Notes: a model not told the origin generated them from the sequence alone. Counted from the stretch's first letter, positions 18,691 to 29,091 are shown. The stretch is 64,000 nt of DNA from Chloroflexota bacterium (GCA_012798455.1 JAAZNC010000034.1:1-64000); one strand, 5' to 3'. Made by a program: numbers and translations.

Positions 18691-19563
18691 TCATACATTA
18701 ATACCGAAAACTCTGCGAATAACATCCCCAATGACAAAGGAAAACAGCGCTACACCCAGGCTGATGGTGGACATCTCAAGAAAGCGCTTCTTAAAATCAA
18801 AGTCTTTGGCAACTGAGATATAGAAGTTGAAGATTGCAATCACCAAGATAGCATTGGCGATTGTCCACAGCAGGGCAACAATGAAATTAGAAATGACCAG
18901 GTAAGGGAAGATCAAGATAGCCACCGTGAGAATATATGCAAAGCCAGTATAAATGGCAGAACGTAGTGGAACCTTTTCATCCTCTTCTGATTTAGAAGAT
19001 AGATATTCTGAAGCTGCCATTGAAAAAGAGGCGGCAATGCCGGTGATCAACCCTGCTAGCGCAATTATCTTGGTGTCTTGAAAGGCAAAGGTCAGACCTG
19101 CCAGAGAACCGGTCAGTTCTACCAGGGCATCATTCAATCCCAGAACGACCGAGCCGGCGTACTTAAGGCTTTCTTCATCCAACATCTCCAGTAATTCATC
19201 TTCGTGTTTTTCTTCTTCATCCAGGATCTCTTTGGCTTCCGGGATTGAGCCGATCAATGCTGCATAATTCTCCTGTGCTTTTTCTTCCCCACGTTCCATC
19301 AATTTAATGCCAAAAGTTAACCCCAAGACTTTGGATAACCAATAATAAAAATTGATGCGCAATTTGTTGGGAGTGGTATCTTTTTCGGTATAACGCTTCC
19401 AGATTTGATAGTGCTTCATTTCATCTTGGGCGATATTTTTGATCACAGTTGCATTGTGCTTGTCTTTTACCGCTTTAGCCAGTTTGAGGTAGGTGTAGTG
19501 CCCGTCAAGCTCTTCTTTTTGCAGTTTCAAGATGCGTTTTTTTTGTTCGCTTGTGATGGTCAT
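18691..19563 (-). CDS. Ferritin-like (rubrerythrin-type) domain fused to VIT1/CCC1 transporter domain
   Basis: N-terminal DGHYTYLKLAKAVKDKHNATVIKNIAQDEMKHYQIW; C-terminal GLNDALVELTGSLAGLTFA VIT1 signature. Confidence 0.9.
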   Translation of the reverse strand: MTITSEQKKRILKLQKEELDGHYTYLKLAKAVKDKHNATVIKNIAQDEMKHYQIWKRYTEKDTTPNKLRINFYYWLSKVLGLTFGIKLMERGEEKAQENYAALIGSIPEAKEILDEEEKHEDELLEMLDEESLKYAGSVVLGLNDALVELTGSLAGLTFAFQDTKIIALAGLITGIAASFSMAASEYLSSKSEEDEKVPLRSAIYTGFAYILTVAILIFPYLVISNFIVALLWTIANAILVIAIFNFYISVAKDFDFKKRFLEMSTISLGVALFSFVIGDVIRRVFGINV

Positions 19564-19972
19564 GATATGGATAACCTCCTTTTTGTATTGTTATGTTTTG
19601 AATTTTACCCTTTTATAGAGAATTGCCATCTTGTATTTTTATTAACGTGGATATAAACCATGTGATCTCACCTTCAGCGATTTTTAGGCAAGTAGTGAAA
19701 TTGGAGAGCTATCATCTTTTTACCCGTTTATAGACCACTTGTAATATCTGTGATCGGAACGGATGCACCGGATATTATGTTCTTCTTGATAATTGAAGTT
19801 AACTGAAGCAAATTGCTATTTTGAACTAATCAAGATTAGTATTAATATATCTGATAACAAACTATATAAACTAGATTACAAATATTGAGGTTTATCTTTA
19901 TAATTATTGTTTAGACATACTGTTTTCCAGCAGTTCAGTGGAACTCTGAAGAATGTTTTGTGGAAAAATTGA

Positions 19973-19997
19973 GGGCGTTTCAACCTCACAAACGCCC
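19973..19997. terminator. Putative hairpin/terminator in the 530-bp intergenic region
   Basis: gggcgttt-caacctcac-aaacgccc followed by ttcattt. Confidence 0.45.
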
Positions 19998-20092
19998 TTC
20001 ATTTAGTGCATATGGGATTTTATACTGATAGCCATGAACTTCCAAAACACGGTATTTCGTATCGTCGTTAATAATAAGTGGAATGAAAATGA

Positions 20093-20374
20093 ATGGAAAT
20101 TAAAAATCGCACCCGCCTGATTATGATCGTTTTAATTCGTGTATTTCTTACACTGGGGATTGTAATGGTATTATTTTTGGGCATGTGGGTCGGCTATTTT
20201 ACAATTCCGCTTATTATCATTGTTGTTTTTTCAATTATTTTGGCAATTTCTGATATCGGTATTCTATTCACTCTACGCGAAAAAAACGGAAAGGAAACGA
20301 AAAAAACAAAGCGTCGAGGGAATGGTTATGAGTTTATTGATGAAATAAACATTGATGAAGAACATGAAAAGTAA
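20093..20374 (+). CDS. Small two-TM membrane protein, first gene of polysaccharide operon
   Basis: 93-aa hydrophobic ORF whose 3' end overlaps the start of the GT2 gene. Confidence 0.55.
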   Translation: MEIKNRTRLIMIVLIRVFLTLGIVMVLFLGMWVGYFTIPLIIIVVFSIILAISDIGILFTLREKNGKETKKTKRRGNGYEFIDEINIDEEHEK

Positions 20375-23300
20375 GGAAATTCCGTATCTGCAACTTTCTA
20401 CAAATTTTTGCCCGCAGAATATCTATCCGGGCATTCCGGAATCCGTTTCGCAAAAATATGGTGTAGTTCCATTGTGGATGGGACACGAGAACTATGTGGT
20501 TGGCGTCGCAGATCGTCAATTTAGATATAAAACTTCGATCGAACGTCTAATAGAACATCCAATTAAGCTGTTCTTATTACCATATTCGACCATTCAATAT
20601 CTTCAATACCTTCTCTATGGAGATCATTATAGACTGAATATTCAGAAAGGTGTTTCTGAACTCTATCACTGTCTAAATGGGAATCCAGCAAATCGTGATG
20701 AGATGAACTCCCGCGACCATGTTGAGAAGAATCATGTGAATGAGAAACTTCTCAGACATAACCTTACGTTTACAGAAAAAGCCAACCTGGAATGTTTAGG
20801 AATTGACTACCAAATACCGCACTTTGATCTCAATGCGACTCGAATCGATACTGCGCTAGCCCCATTAATTCCATTGGAGACTGCCAGGCGATATCACGTC
20901 ATTCCATTATGGTGGCTTGGGAAGTGTTTATTTATCGGATGCAACAGTGCTACAATATCGGAAGATTTTCCCCATCTGGAAGAACTTTTTCCATTTAACT
21001 ATCAATTGATCTTGTGTACGGAAAGGCAATGGAAACTTGCCTTTCGCAGTATTTACCTTGAGGGACAAAAGGAAAAAACAATCTCCGAGCAAGATCTAAT
21101 TATTTATTATCAACGCCATTTTTCGCTGGATGCCGGTAATTTGCAGCGTGCCAAGATTTATAGCAATCAGTACAAAACTGATTTGACCCATGCGTTGCTC
21201 GAATTAAAGATCATTTCACCAGCTATGGCATTACAAGCGCGGTCAGTATTGATGGGTGTACCCAGAGTTGAGTTGATCCAAAAATCACCCTCTGAAAGTG
21301 CGAAGTTGCTCCCAGTAGAAATTGCTGAATTGCTGGATGTGGTTATTCTTGAGCAAAATGGGAAAACCATTTCAGTAGCCGGCGATGAGATCACCCGTGA
21401 AAAAATAGATGTGGTTCATTCCATTACAGGTTATGAGGTGAAGCCTTATCTGGTCGATTCGGATCATTTGCAGATCTGGTTAAAACAGATCCGTTCAATG
21501 CAAACTAACGAAACGATTACTGGATATGAACTTTCTTTAAGAGAAATCTTATCATCACTTGGGATGCTAACTGAAAAGCAGATGAATGAAGTGGAGAAAG
21601 AATCTGCAGATGATGATGTGAGTTTTAGCAAACGACTGCTTGCACTGGGTTATTTGAGTGATGCTGATCTGGCAATGTTATTCAGCCTTCAAACTGGCAC
21701 ACCTTCTGCTGTTTTAGACCATGCTAATTTGAAGCAGGATTATTTGAATGAATATTCGCAAGAATTTGTGCAGAAACATTCCTTGATCCCTCTATATGAA
21801 TCTGAAACCGCAATATGGGTTGCAACCACAGACCCATTCAATGGAGATGGATTTCAACAAATAGAACAATCCAGAAATAAACCGGTCATCCCCATCATTG
21901 CCCCAACTGGAGTGGTCGAGGCGATCATTGAGCAAACTTGGGGTGCTCACAAACCTGTCATTATTGGTGATGCATATCCATTTATCCAAAAATTGATCAG
22001 ATTCGATTTTCTTACGCAAACCCAGGCTAATGAAATGATTCGTCTAATTAAGGAAGAACGGCAGTCATTTGATGAAGCTTTTATGAATGCCACTTTTTTT
22101 GATGCACGGCAAACAAATCGGATACTGGCAAATGTTTTTTCGATCCCAATACTGGATATTTCCCTAGTGGAAGAATTGCGCGAACAATTCGACGGTTTAG
22201 GAAACAAGACAACTCGCCCGTTTTACAGTGACCCCATTGATCCAAAGATTGCTACTCTGGTTGATAATGTGTTTGCTAGTGAACATACTATGCTACCCAT
22301 TCGAAAAGAAGAACAGCATGTTCTTGTGGCATTTGCAGACCCCATGACAGTCCAGAATCTCAAATTCTTTGAAGATCATCTAGGGGTACCTATTTCACCG
22401 GTACTGGCCATCCGTTCTGATTTGAAAGACGCAATTTCTCGATCGTTGGGGCGCAAAAACATTGGTACCTATTTAATGGAAAACGGGTATATCAGTCGCA
22501 GACAGCTGAATGATGCGTTGGAATTATCTCAACGCACAGGGGTTCGACTTGGTCAAGCTTTACTGACCAAACAGTACGTTCGTGAGGTACAGATCTATGA
22601 AGTTCTTGCAAAGCAAACCGGATTTGAATTTATTGATCTAAAAAACACGGAGATCCAGGAAGAAGCTGTCCGGCTGATTGATCCGGATATTGAACGTGAG
22701 TTAGGAATTCTTCCAATTCAGGTGAATGGTTCCGAACTAACGTTAGCCATTGTTGATCCAATCGATAGACGCAATATCGCAAAAGCGGAAGAGTTAACCA
22801 AGAAAAAAGCGCATCCTGTGATAGTTTCTGAAGAAGGCTTCGAGTTTGCACTTGAACATATCTATAAATCCGATTACACCACCACCAGTACATCCAATTT
22901 GCTAAAACGATCTCCTAGAGAGTCAGCCTTTCGTGTTCTAAGTAAAGGGCAAGCTATTTTCTTCTCTGTTGTGTTCTTTCTTTCATTAATTTGGATGATC
23001 CTGGATTTTACTTCCTTTGCGATCATCATTAATGAACTGGTCACCATTTTTTATATCGGTTTTTCTGGTTATAAGTTCTATCTTGTATATAATGCTATGA
23101 ACCATGATTGTGAGGTTCCTGTTTCAAAGGCGGAACTTGATGCACTTGATCCCGTGCAATTACCAATTTATACTCTACTGGTGCCGGTTTATAAAGAAGC
23201 AGAAGTCCTGCCGGACTTGATGAAATCATTAACTCAATTGGATTATCCAAACACAAAACTGGACATTAAGATACTTTTGGAAGAGGATGATATCGAAACC

Positions 23301-24323
23301 ATCCAACGTTTCTATGATCTGGATTTACCCCCGCATTTCAAAGCCACCATCGTTCCGGGATCACAGCCCAAAACAAAACCAAAAGCCTGCAACTATGGGC
23401 TGATTCATGCCAAGGGAGAATATATTGTAATCTTCGATGCAGAGGACCGTCCGGACCATGATCAACTCAAGAAAGCGGTTGTGGCATTTGAAAAATCTGA
23501 TTCAAATGTGGTTTGTATTCAGGCTAAACTGAATTATTACAACCGCACACAGAATCTACTCACCCAATGGTTCACCTCGGAATATTCAATGTGGTTCGAT
23601 CTTTTTTTGCCTGGCCTGGATGCTTCGGAAGCCCCCATTCCCTTGGGTGGTACCTCTAATCATTTCAAGCGTCGTGCCTTGGCAGAGGTGGGCGCTTGGG
23701 ATCCACATAATGTAACCGAGGATGCTGACCTGGGGATGCGATTGTATAAGCGCGGCTACCATACTCGTACGATCGATTCGACGACCTATGAAGAAGCTAA
23801 TAGCAGGGTGAATAACTGGCTACGCCAGCGTTCGCGCTGGATCAAAGGTTATATTCAAACCTGGTTGGTGCACATGCGTGATCCTCTGAAATTAGCGCGA
23901 GAGGTGGGCATAAAAGGTTTTATCAGCTTCCAGTTCGTTACCGGTGGCACTTTTTTCGCAGCCCTGGCAAACCCGATCTTATGGACGATTACCACGGTGT
24001 GGTTTTTAACCCAATGGGCATTTATCCAGGAAACATTTCCAGGTATGATCTTTTATTTGAGTTCGCTTAGTTTGTATTTGGGAAACTTCGTATTTACTTA
24101 TATGAATGTGGCGGGAGCCATGCGGCGCAAACATTATGACAATGTGCGTTATGCATTGTTGAGCCCCGTATACTGGGGTTTAATGAGTATTGGAGCATGG
24201 AAAGGCTTTTTGCAATTGATCACCAAGCCACATTATTGGGAAAAGACCATCCATGGCTACAGTGAGGAAAAGGGATTCAATCTTGAAGAAGAAATCATCA
24301 AGGAGGAAGAAAATGCTTCCTGA
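20355..24323 (+). CDS. Multi-MshEN (GspE N-terminal-like) domain GT2 polysaccharide synthase
   Basis: C-terminal GT2 motifs FDAEDRP, TEDADLGMRLYKRG, RQRSRWIKG and several TMs; N-terminal ~860 aa of tandem MshEN-like repeats, the last with NIGTYLMENGYISRRQLNDALELSQ/RLGQALLTKQYVREVQIYEVLAKQ. Confidence 0.85.
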   Translation: MKNMKSKEIPYLQLSTNFCPQNIYPGIPESVSQKYGVVPLWMGHENYVVGVADRQFRYKTSIERLIEHPIKLFLLPYSTIQYLQYLLYGDHYRLNIQKGVSELYHCLNGNPANRDEMNSRDHVEKNHVNEKLLRHNLTFTEKANLECLGIDYQIPHFDLNATRIDTALAPLIPLETARRYHVIPLWWLGKCLFIGCNSATISEDFPHLEELFPFNYQLILCTERQWKLAFRSIYLEGQKEKTISEQDLIIYYQRHFSLDAGNLQRAKIYSNQYKTDLTHALLELKIISPAMALQARSVLMGVPRVELIQKSPSESAKLLPVEIAELLDVVILEQNGKTISVAGDEITREKIDVVHSITGYEVKPYLVDSDHLQIWLKQIRSMQTNETITGYELSLREILSSLGMLTEKQMNEVEKESADDDVSFSKRLLALGYLSDADLAMLFSLQTGTPSAVLDHANLKQDYLNEYSQEFVQKHSLIPLYESETAIWVATTDPFNGDGFQQIEQSRNKPVIPIIAPTGVVEAIIEQTWGAHKPVIIGDAYPFIQKLIRFDFLTQTQANEMIRLIKEERQSFDEAFMNATFFDARQTNRILANVFSIPILDISLVEELREQFDGLGNKTTRPFYSDPIDPKIATLVDNVFASEHTMLPIRKEEQHVLVAFADPMTVQNLKFFEDHLGVPISPVLAIRSDLKDAISRSLGRKNIGTYLMENGYISRRQLNDALELSQRTGVRLGQALLTKQYVREVQIYEVLAKQTGFEFIDLKNTEIQEEAVRLIDPDIERELGILPIQVNGSELTLAIVDPIDRRNIAKAEELTKKKAHPVIVSEEGFEFALEHIYKSDYTTTSTSNLLKRSPRESAFRVLSKGQAIFFSVVFFLSLIWMILDFTSFAIIINELVTIFYIGFSGYKFYLVYNAMNHDCEVPVSKAELDALDPVQLPIYTLLVPVYKEAEVLPDLMKSLTQLDYPNTKLDIKILLEEDDIETIQRFYDLDLPPHFKATIVPGSQPKTKPKACNYGLIHAKGEYIVIFDAEDRPDHDQLKKAVVAFEKSDSNVVCIQAKLNYYNRTQNLLTQWFTSEYSMWFDLFLPGLDASEAPIPLGGTSNHFKRRALAEVGAWDPHNVTEDADLGMRLYKRGYHTRTIDSTTYEEANSRVNNWLRQRSRWIKGYIQTWLVHMRDPLKLAREVGIKGFISFQFVTGGTFFAALANPILWTITTVWFLTQWAFIQETFPGMIFYLSSLSLYLGNFVFTYMNVAGAMRRKHYDNVRYALLSPVYWGLMSIGAWKGFLQLITKPHYWEKTIHGYSEEKGFNLEEEIIKEEENAS

Positions 24324-26007
24324 AAGCAAGGTTGTTGACCCGGCACCTATTTCCCCTCCTATTTACACACCTCGAGAAAAGAACCACTTCTATATCAAGG
24401 AAGGTATTCGGAAATTATTTTCTCATCCTTCCACGCATATCTTCATGATATCTTTTTTGATCTATGCGTTGATCGGCATTTATGGCACATTGGCATACGA
24501 TATAGCTGATTATGAAGGTTTATCGAGAATCTCTCAGTCATTTGCAGCTGTTTTTGGACGCGATCCGCACCTTTCAGCCATTGGCTATATCTGGCCTCCT
24601 CTGCCGGCTGTATCGGATATTCCGTTCATTTTACTTCTGCATCCTTTCGACCTGGATATTTTATCGGGTAGTCTAATGAGTGCCTTTTATGCTGGTTTCG
24701 CTATGACCCAGCTTGATAATATTTTGCGTCGCTTTTCTCTGGAGAAGAAATGGCGCACTGTTTGGATGATTTTATTTGGTATCCAGCCACTGGTGTTGCA
24801 TAATGCTTCTTTGGGGATGTCGGAAACCCCCTTCATTGGATTTTTACTATTTTCATTTAATGGATATCTGGTTTGGAGACAGGAGAAAAAAAACCACGGA
24901 ATCATGATAGCTGCCATCGGCGCATGGTTAGCAATTTACTGTCGTTATGAAGCGCTGGCATGGACGGTTGCTATGGCGGCAGGGATCGCTTGGATATGGC
25001 TTTTCGAGAGAGGAAAGACATCACCAGAAAAATTGGAAGCGGAGTTGCTGACCTATCTGGTTCCACCCGCATACGGATTCATGTTCTGGATCTTTCTAAA
25101 CTGGACAATTATGGGAAACCCGATCTACTTCTTAGTGGGTCCCGGGGCAACAGCCAACACCCCTGATACTGCCCAGACCCTTGGACCAGATCAGATCTGG
25201 TATTATGCAATGAACTCTGTCAGTGGTTCCATGCGTCTATTGTTCACTGAAATAACTTTTGTAGGACCGCTGCTGGTTGCTGCAACATTGCTCTTACTGT
25301 TAATTATTTTTGTTAAAAAGCGTTGGATTGATTTTGACTTCATCATGCTGGGTTGGTCAATCATTCTTTTTACATTCTTAATCGGATACCGTGGTTATTT
25401 GCCTGCTTTCAGTCGATATTTTATCTGGCTCATTCCGGGCGGTATTATTGTGATGGGAGCGGTTCATTCAAGATTAGAGAAAAAATGGCAGCGCACGATC
25501 ATTAACCTGTTACTTGTTGTCTTTCTGGCATTTCCTGTATATAACCAGGTTAATAAGAAATGGGCTCTGATCCAGGAGCCAATGCCACAAAAACTGCTGT
25601 TGTCCTGGATCATTGCTGGTGAGCAGCAATCTGTGTCTTATGAGAACTCCTCCCTGGCTGAAATGCAGATGATAGCCAATTACCTAAATGAGCAACCTGA
25701 AGATACAATTACAATTGTAGATCATTCAATTTCCATGTCATTGGCATTGATGGTGGAGCATCCTAAAAATCTGGTGATGACAACCGATATGGATTTCTTT
25801 GATATTTTACGGAATCCTATTGGAAAGGCAGATCAGATACTGGTGCCGTATCCTACTTTTGATGCTCGTGGACGTTCACAGGTGTTGAAGTATTATCCGG
25901 GTATTTATGAGGGCTTTGAGATGTGGACACATTTTAAAACTGAATTCCCATCACCATTACCCTGGAGGCTTTACGAGATTGTTGATTCTGATCAGATCGA
26001 GAATTAA
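24313..26007 (+). CDS. GT-C-like polytopic membrane protein of polysaccharide operon
   Basis: Multi-TM; GRDPHLSAIGYIWPPLP loop reminiscent of GT-C transferases; overlaps the GT2 gene. Confidence 0.65.
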   Translation: MLPESKVVDPAPISPPIYTPREKNHFYIKEGIRKLFSHPSTHIFMISFLIYALIGIYGTLAYDIADYEGLSRISQSFAAVFGRDPHLSAIGYIWPPLPAVSDIPFILLLHPFDLDILSGSLMSAFYAGFAMTQLDNILRRFSLEKKWRTVWMILFGIQPLVLHNASLGMSETPFIGFLLFSFNGYLVWRQEKKNHGIMIAAIGAWLAIYCRYEALAWTVAMAAGIAWIWLFERGKTSPEKLEAELLTYLVPPAYGFMFWIFLNWTIMGNPIYFLVGPGATANTPDTAQTLGPDQIWYYAMNSVSGSMRLLFTEITFVGPLLVAATLLLLLIIFVKKRWIDFDFIMLGWSIILFTFLIGYRGYLPAFSRYFIWLIPGGIIVMGAVHSRLEKKWQRTIINLLLVVFLAFPVYNQVNKKWALIQEPMPQKLLLSWIIAGEQQSVSYENSSLAEMQMIANYLNEQPEDTITIVDHSISMSLALMVEHPKNLVMTTDMDFFDILRNPIGKADQILVPYPTFDARGRSQVLKYYPGIYEGFEMWTHFKTEFPSPLPWRLYEIVDSDQIEN

Positions 26008-26012
26008 GGAGA

Positions 26013-28211
26013 GTGCATATGTTGAAGACAAAAGGAAAGCAAATTTGGATCAGTATCTTAATCATATTGACATCTTTAATGTTATTCGCAGGGATACCTC
26101 AATCCAAAGTGAATGAACAGAGTAGTATTTTTACCTTCGAAGATCTGGGGATATTACTGACAGATGATTCATTTAAAGGGATCAATGCTGTTCATGAATA
26201 TGGTTTTGTTTACCCCTCTATCTGGGAACCTCAAGCTGGCAGTGAACTAACCCTTGTTTTCAGCCATGCAAAGGCATTGAGTGAAAAATCATCATTTGTG
26301 CTGGAACTCAATGGATCACAAATTGCCAGCATGGAACTCAATGGTGAGAATAGTGATCATGGTGAGTTGCACGTGCAGATACCCCAGCAGTTATGGGTGG
26401 AGGGATACAACCGCGTCACGTTGACATTCTACCTGGGGTTTGAAGGATTTGATTGTATGAATTTGGACGATGAGCTGTTATGGTTCACAGTGCACACTAC
26501 TTCAAATTTCGTTCTAAATTACCAGGATAAAAAAGCGGATCCAATTTTGAATAAATTCCCATTGCCTTTTGTATTGGATTCTGGCATTCTGGAAAATGAC
26601 GTGACTTTTATTCTACCAGATGAGCCGACATCTGCTGAAACCAATGCGGCAGCTCTGATAAGCGCAAAATTAGGGCAATATGCGAGCTGGCGTACGTTGA
26701 ACGTTCATTTTGCAGATCAACGTGATGCTTTAACCACTCCTGATGCGCTAATAGGAAATATCATTCTGGTCGGGCAGGCTAACCACCTTGCTCTGCTTGA
26801 TAATATGGATGTGCCGTGGAAAATTGAGAATGGTTCCATCATGGATATAGGCGGTGATCCATATCCTGAGAATGCCGGTATTTTATGGACGGGACGATTT
26901 CTTGATAATGATTACAAATCTGTATTGGTGATAACTGGCAATACGAATGAATCCCTCATAAAAGCCGCAAAAGCCCTTACCATGGATTCGATCGTTGAGC
27001 AGTTACCAGGTAGCCTGGCATTGGTTGAACAAGTACCTGCTTCAATATCAGCACAAACAACCTATACCCCTACTTTTACTCTTGCCAAGTACCAGTATCA
27101 AGATAATACCTCGTGGGGAACATCCGAACAACAAATTGCATATACTTTGCCGTTTGCTACCTCATGGAAAGTGATCAATGATGTGATCTTGAATTTGCAT
27201 TTTTCTCATTCAGATTTTGGGGATTCAAATAAATCGTATATTACGATCTTGATGAATGGTACACCAGCGGATACTATCCAATTAACCATAGATAATGCAG
27301 ATGATGCCTGGCAGGAAGTTGTTATTCCTGCCCGTCTGTTTGATTTTGGAGATAATATTTTGACCATAGTCAGCAACATTAATAATCCCGAGGGTGATCG
27401 TGATGCTCGTTACGCTTGTTTGGATGTGGATCCGACTGCATCTTGGATTGTTGTGTTCGCTGATTCGGAAATGACAGTTCCGTTAGGACCATCCAGCGAT
27501 GCTCTTTCGATTAATGAATTTCCTTATGCTTTCATTGGAAAATCCGATCTATCAGATTTTGGTTTTATTCTTCCAGACGAGACGAATAAAACAATTGATG
27601 AAATGGTCATCCGCTTGAGTGGTTTTCTTGGTCATTATTTGAATGGAGAAGGGATTGGTTTGCACGTGTATAATCCTGCTGAATTAGCCGGAGTTAAAGA
27701 AAAACCCACCCACTTGATCATGATCGGTTTGCCCACCCAAAATAGCGAAATTGCAAAACTTAATGAACGCCTCCCCCAACCTTTTGAAGAAGGCACAAAT
27801 AATCCTATGGCATTGAATGATGTTGTTCAGGTAAATCCCAATTTTGCCGATATTGGTTATTTGCAGGCATTATTAGATCTCGAAGGCAATCCCATACTAG
27901 TCGCCACCGGAACTTCGGATAAAGGAATCGGTTGGGCAGTGGATGCTTTGATGGATACTACCAACATCAAGAATCTCTATGGTGATCTGGCGCTCACCCG
28001 AGCAGAGGGATCCATTTCATCTGCGTTAATTCAAAAAACCGAGGACCTTGTTCCAGCAACGCAGGATATGCCAATTGAAACCTCCCAACCTGGTGATCAT
28101 CTTTACCTGTGGATCGGTGCCGGGTTTGGATTGATAGCTGTGCTACTGGTTGTTGCAAAAATAATAGAAGAACTGGTAAAGAATAAGAAATCGAGGAAAC
28201 ATGATGAATAA
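26013..28211 (+). CDS. BcsB-like cellulose synthase regulatory/periplasmic subunit
   Basis: Signal peptide, large extracytoplasmic region with repeated jelly-roll-like halves (FVLELNGSQIASMELN; ILMNGTPADTIQLT), single C-terminal TM; located downstream of the GT2. Confidence 0.75.
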   Translation: MHMLKTKGKQIWISILIILTSLMLFAGIPQSKVNEQSSIFTFEDLGILLTDDSFKGINAVHEYGFVYPSIWEPQAGSELTLVFSHAKALSEKSSFVLELNGSQIASMELNGENSDHGELHVQIPQQLWVEGYNRVTLTFYLGFEGFDCMNLDDELLWFTVHTTSNFVLNYQDKKADPILNKFPLPFVLDSGILENDVTFILPDEPTSAETNAAALISAKLGQYASWRTLNVHFADQRDALTTPDALIGNIILVGQANHLALLDNMDVPWKIENGSIMDIGGDPYPENAGILWTGRFLDNDYKSVLVITGNTNESLIKAAKALTMDSIVEQLPGSLALVEQVPASISAQTTYTPTFTLAKYQYQDNTSWGTSEQQIAYTLPFATSWKVINDVILNLHFSHSDFGDSNKSYITILMNGTPADTIQLTIDNADDAWQEVVIPARLFDFGDNILTIVSNINNPEGDRDARYACLDVDPTASWIVVFADSEMTVPLGPSSDALSINEFPYAFIGKSDLSDFGFILPDETNKTIDEMVIRLSGFLGHYLNGEGIGLHVYNPAELAGVKEKPTHLIMIGLPTQNSEIAKLNERLPQPFEEGTNNPMALNDVVQVNPNFADIGYLQALLDLEGNPILVATGTSDKGIGWAVDALMDTTNIKNLYGDLALTRAEGSISSALIQKTEDLVPATQDMPIETSQPGDHLYLWIGAGFGLIAVLLVVAKIIEELVKNKKSRKHDE

Positions 28212-29091
28212 AATCATCTCCAAAAACAAGCTGTCTATTTTAATTGCATTGCTGGGATTGGTATTAATTGCAGGTGCTGCTAGTCTGGTTTACCTGGACC
28301 AGCAAACTTTCATTATCGCCTTGTCGATGTTGGGGTTTTTAATGGTATTGACCATTCTTCAATTCGGCAAGTGGATCAATTGGGTGATGCTGTTATTGAG
28401 TATAGGTGCTTATGGATGGATTCAGTACACGTCACAATCTTCACTACTGGGTGCTGTGGTTCTTTCTGGTGTGTATGCTGCGTCAGCTCTGCTGGCTTTG
28501 CTGTTCTCTCATGCGATAAACCGTGAGACGGACTATATTCTCAATCAATACTCCTCCAGCAATGTTCTCATTGAAGAGTTGACTGTGCATGATTCATTGG
28601 GATTAATCAAATGGCATGTCTTCAAACAATTCCTGAGCGAGGAATTTATCCGTTCAAGGCGGTCGAAGAAAAGTGTCAGTGTTCTGATGATGCGTTTGTT
28701 GAATTATCAAGACTATGTGTCGAATGGAAATAAAAAGCAAGCAGAAGATTTGATGACGGAAATTGCCAGGATTAGTTCGACAATATTAAGGACCCTTGAT
28801 AAAGTGTCAAGACGTGACCAGAATACGCTCGGGGCAATTCTCCCCGAGACCTCACAAGACGAGGCAAAAATTGCTGCATCGAGGGTGATCAACGGAATTA
28901 TGCAAAAAGCCAACGCGGCGGTATATATTGGTATTTCTACTTTCCCCGAGGATGCAGTGAACGTTGACAAACTAATCTCAAGAGCTGAAGCGGCGCTTGA
29001 ATTTGCCATTACATCTGAAAGGGAACAGATATCATATGCACAATTAAATGCGGACTCAGGCGCATATTCGCCAGTATCTCGCTTGCACTAG
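28204..29091 (+). CDS. Membrane protein with degenerate GGDEF domain
   Basis: N-terminal TMs; GGDEF-fold C-terminus (HDSLGLIKWHVFKQFL...DKVSRRDQNTLGAILPETSQDEAKIAASRV...GISTFPEDAVNVDKLISRAEAAL) with RRDQN in place of GGDEF. Confidence 0.8.
   Translation: MNKIISKNKLSILIALLGLVLIAGAASLVYLDQQTFIIALSMLGFLMVLTILQFGKWINWVMLLLSIGAYGWIQYTSQSSLLGAVVLSGVYAASALLALLFSHAINRETDYILNQYSSSNVLIEELTVHDSLGLIKWHVFKQFLSEEFIRSRRSKKSVSVLMMRLLNYQDYVSNGNKKQAEDLMTEIARISSTILRTLDKVSRRDQNTLGAILPETSQDEAKIAASRVINGIMQKANAAVYIGISTFPEDAVNVDKLISRAEAALEFAITSEREQISYAQLNADSGAYSPVSRLH

Noticed and set aside
19564-20092. c-di-GMP (GEMM) riboswitch upstream of polysaccharide operon
   Set aside because: I looked for GEMM core sequence/structure and found nothing convincing; an Infernal scan would settle it.
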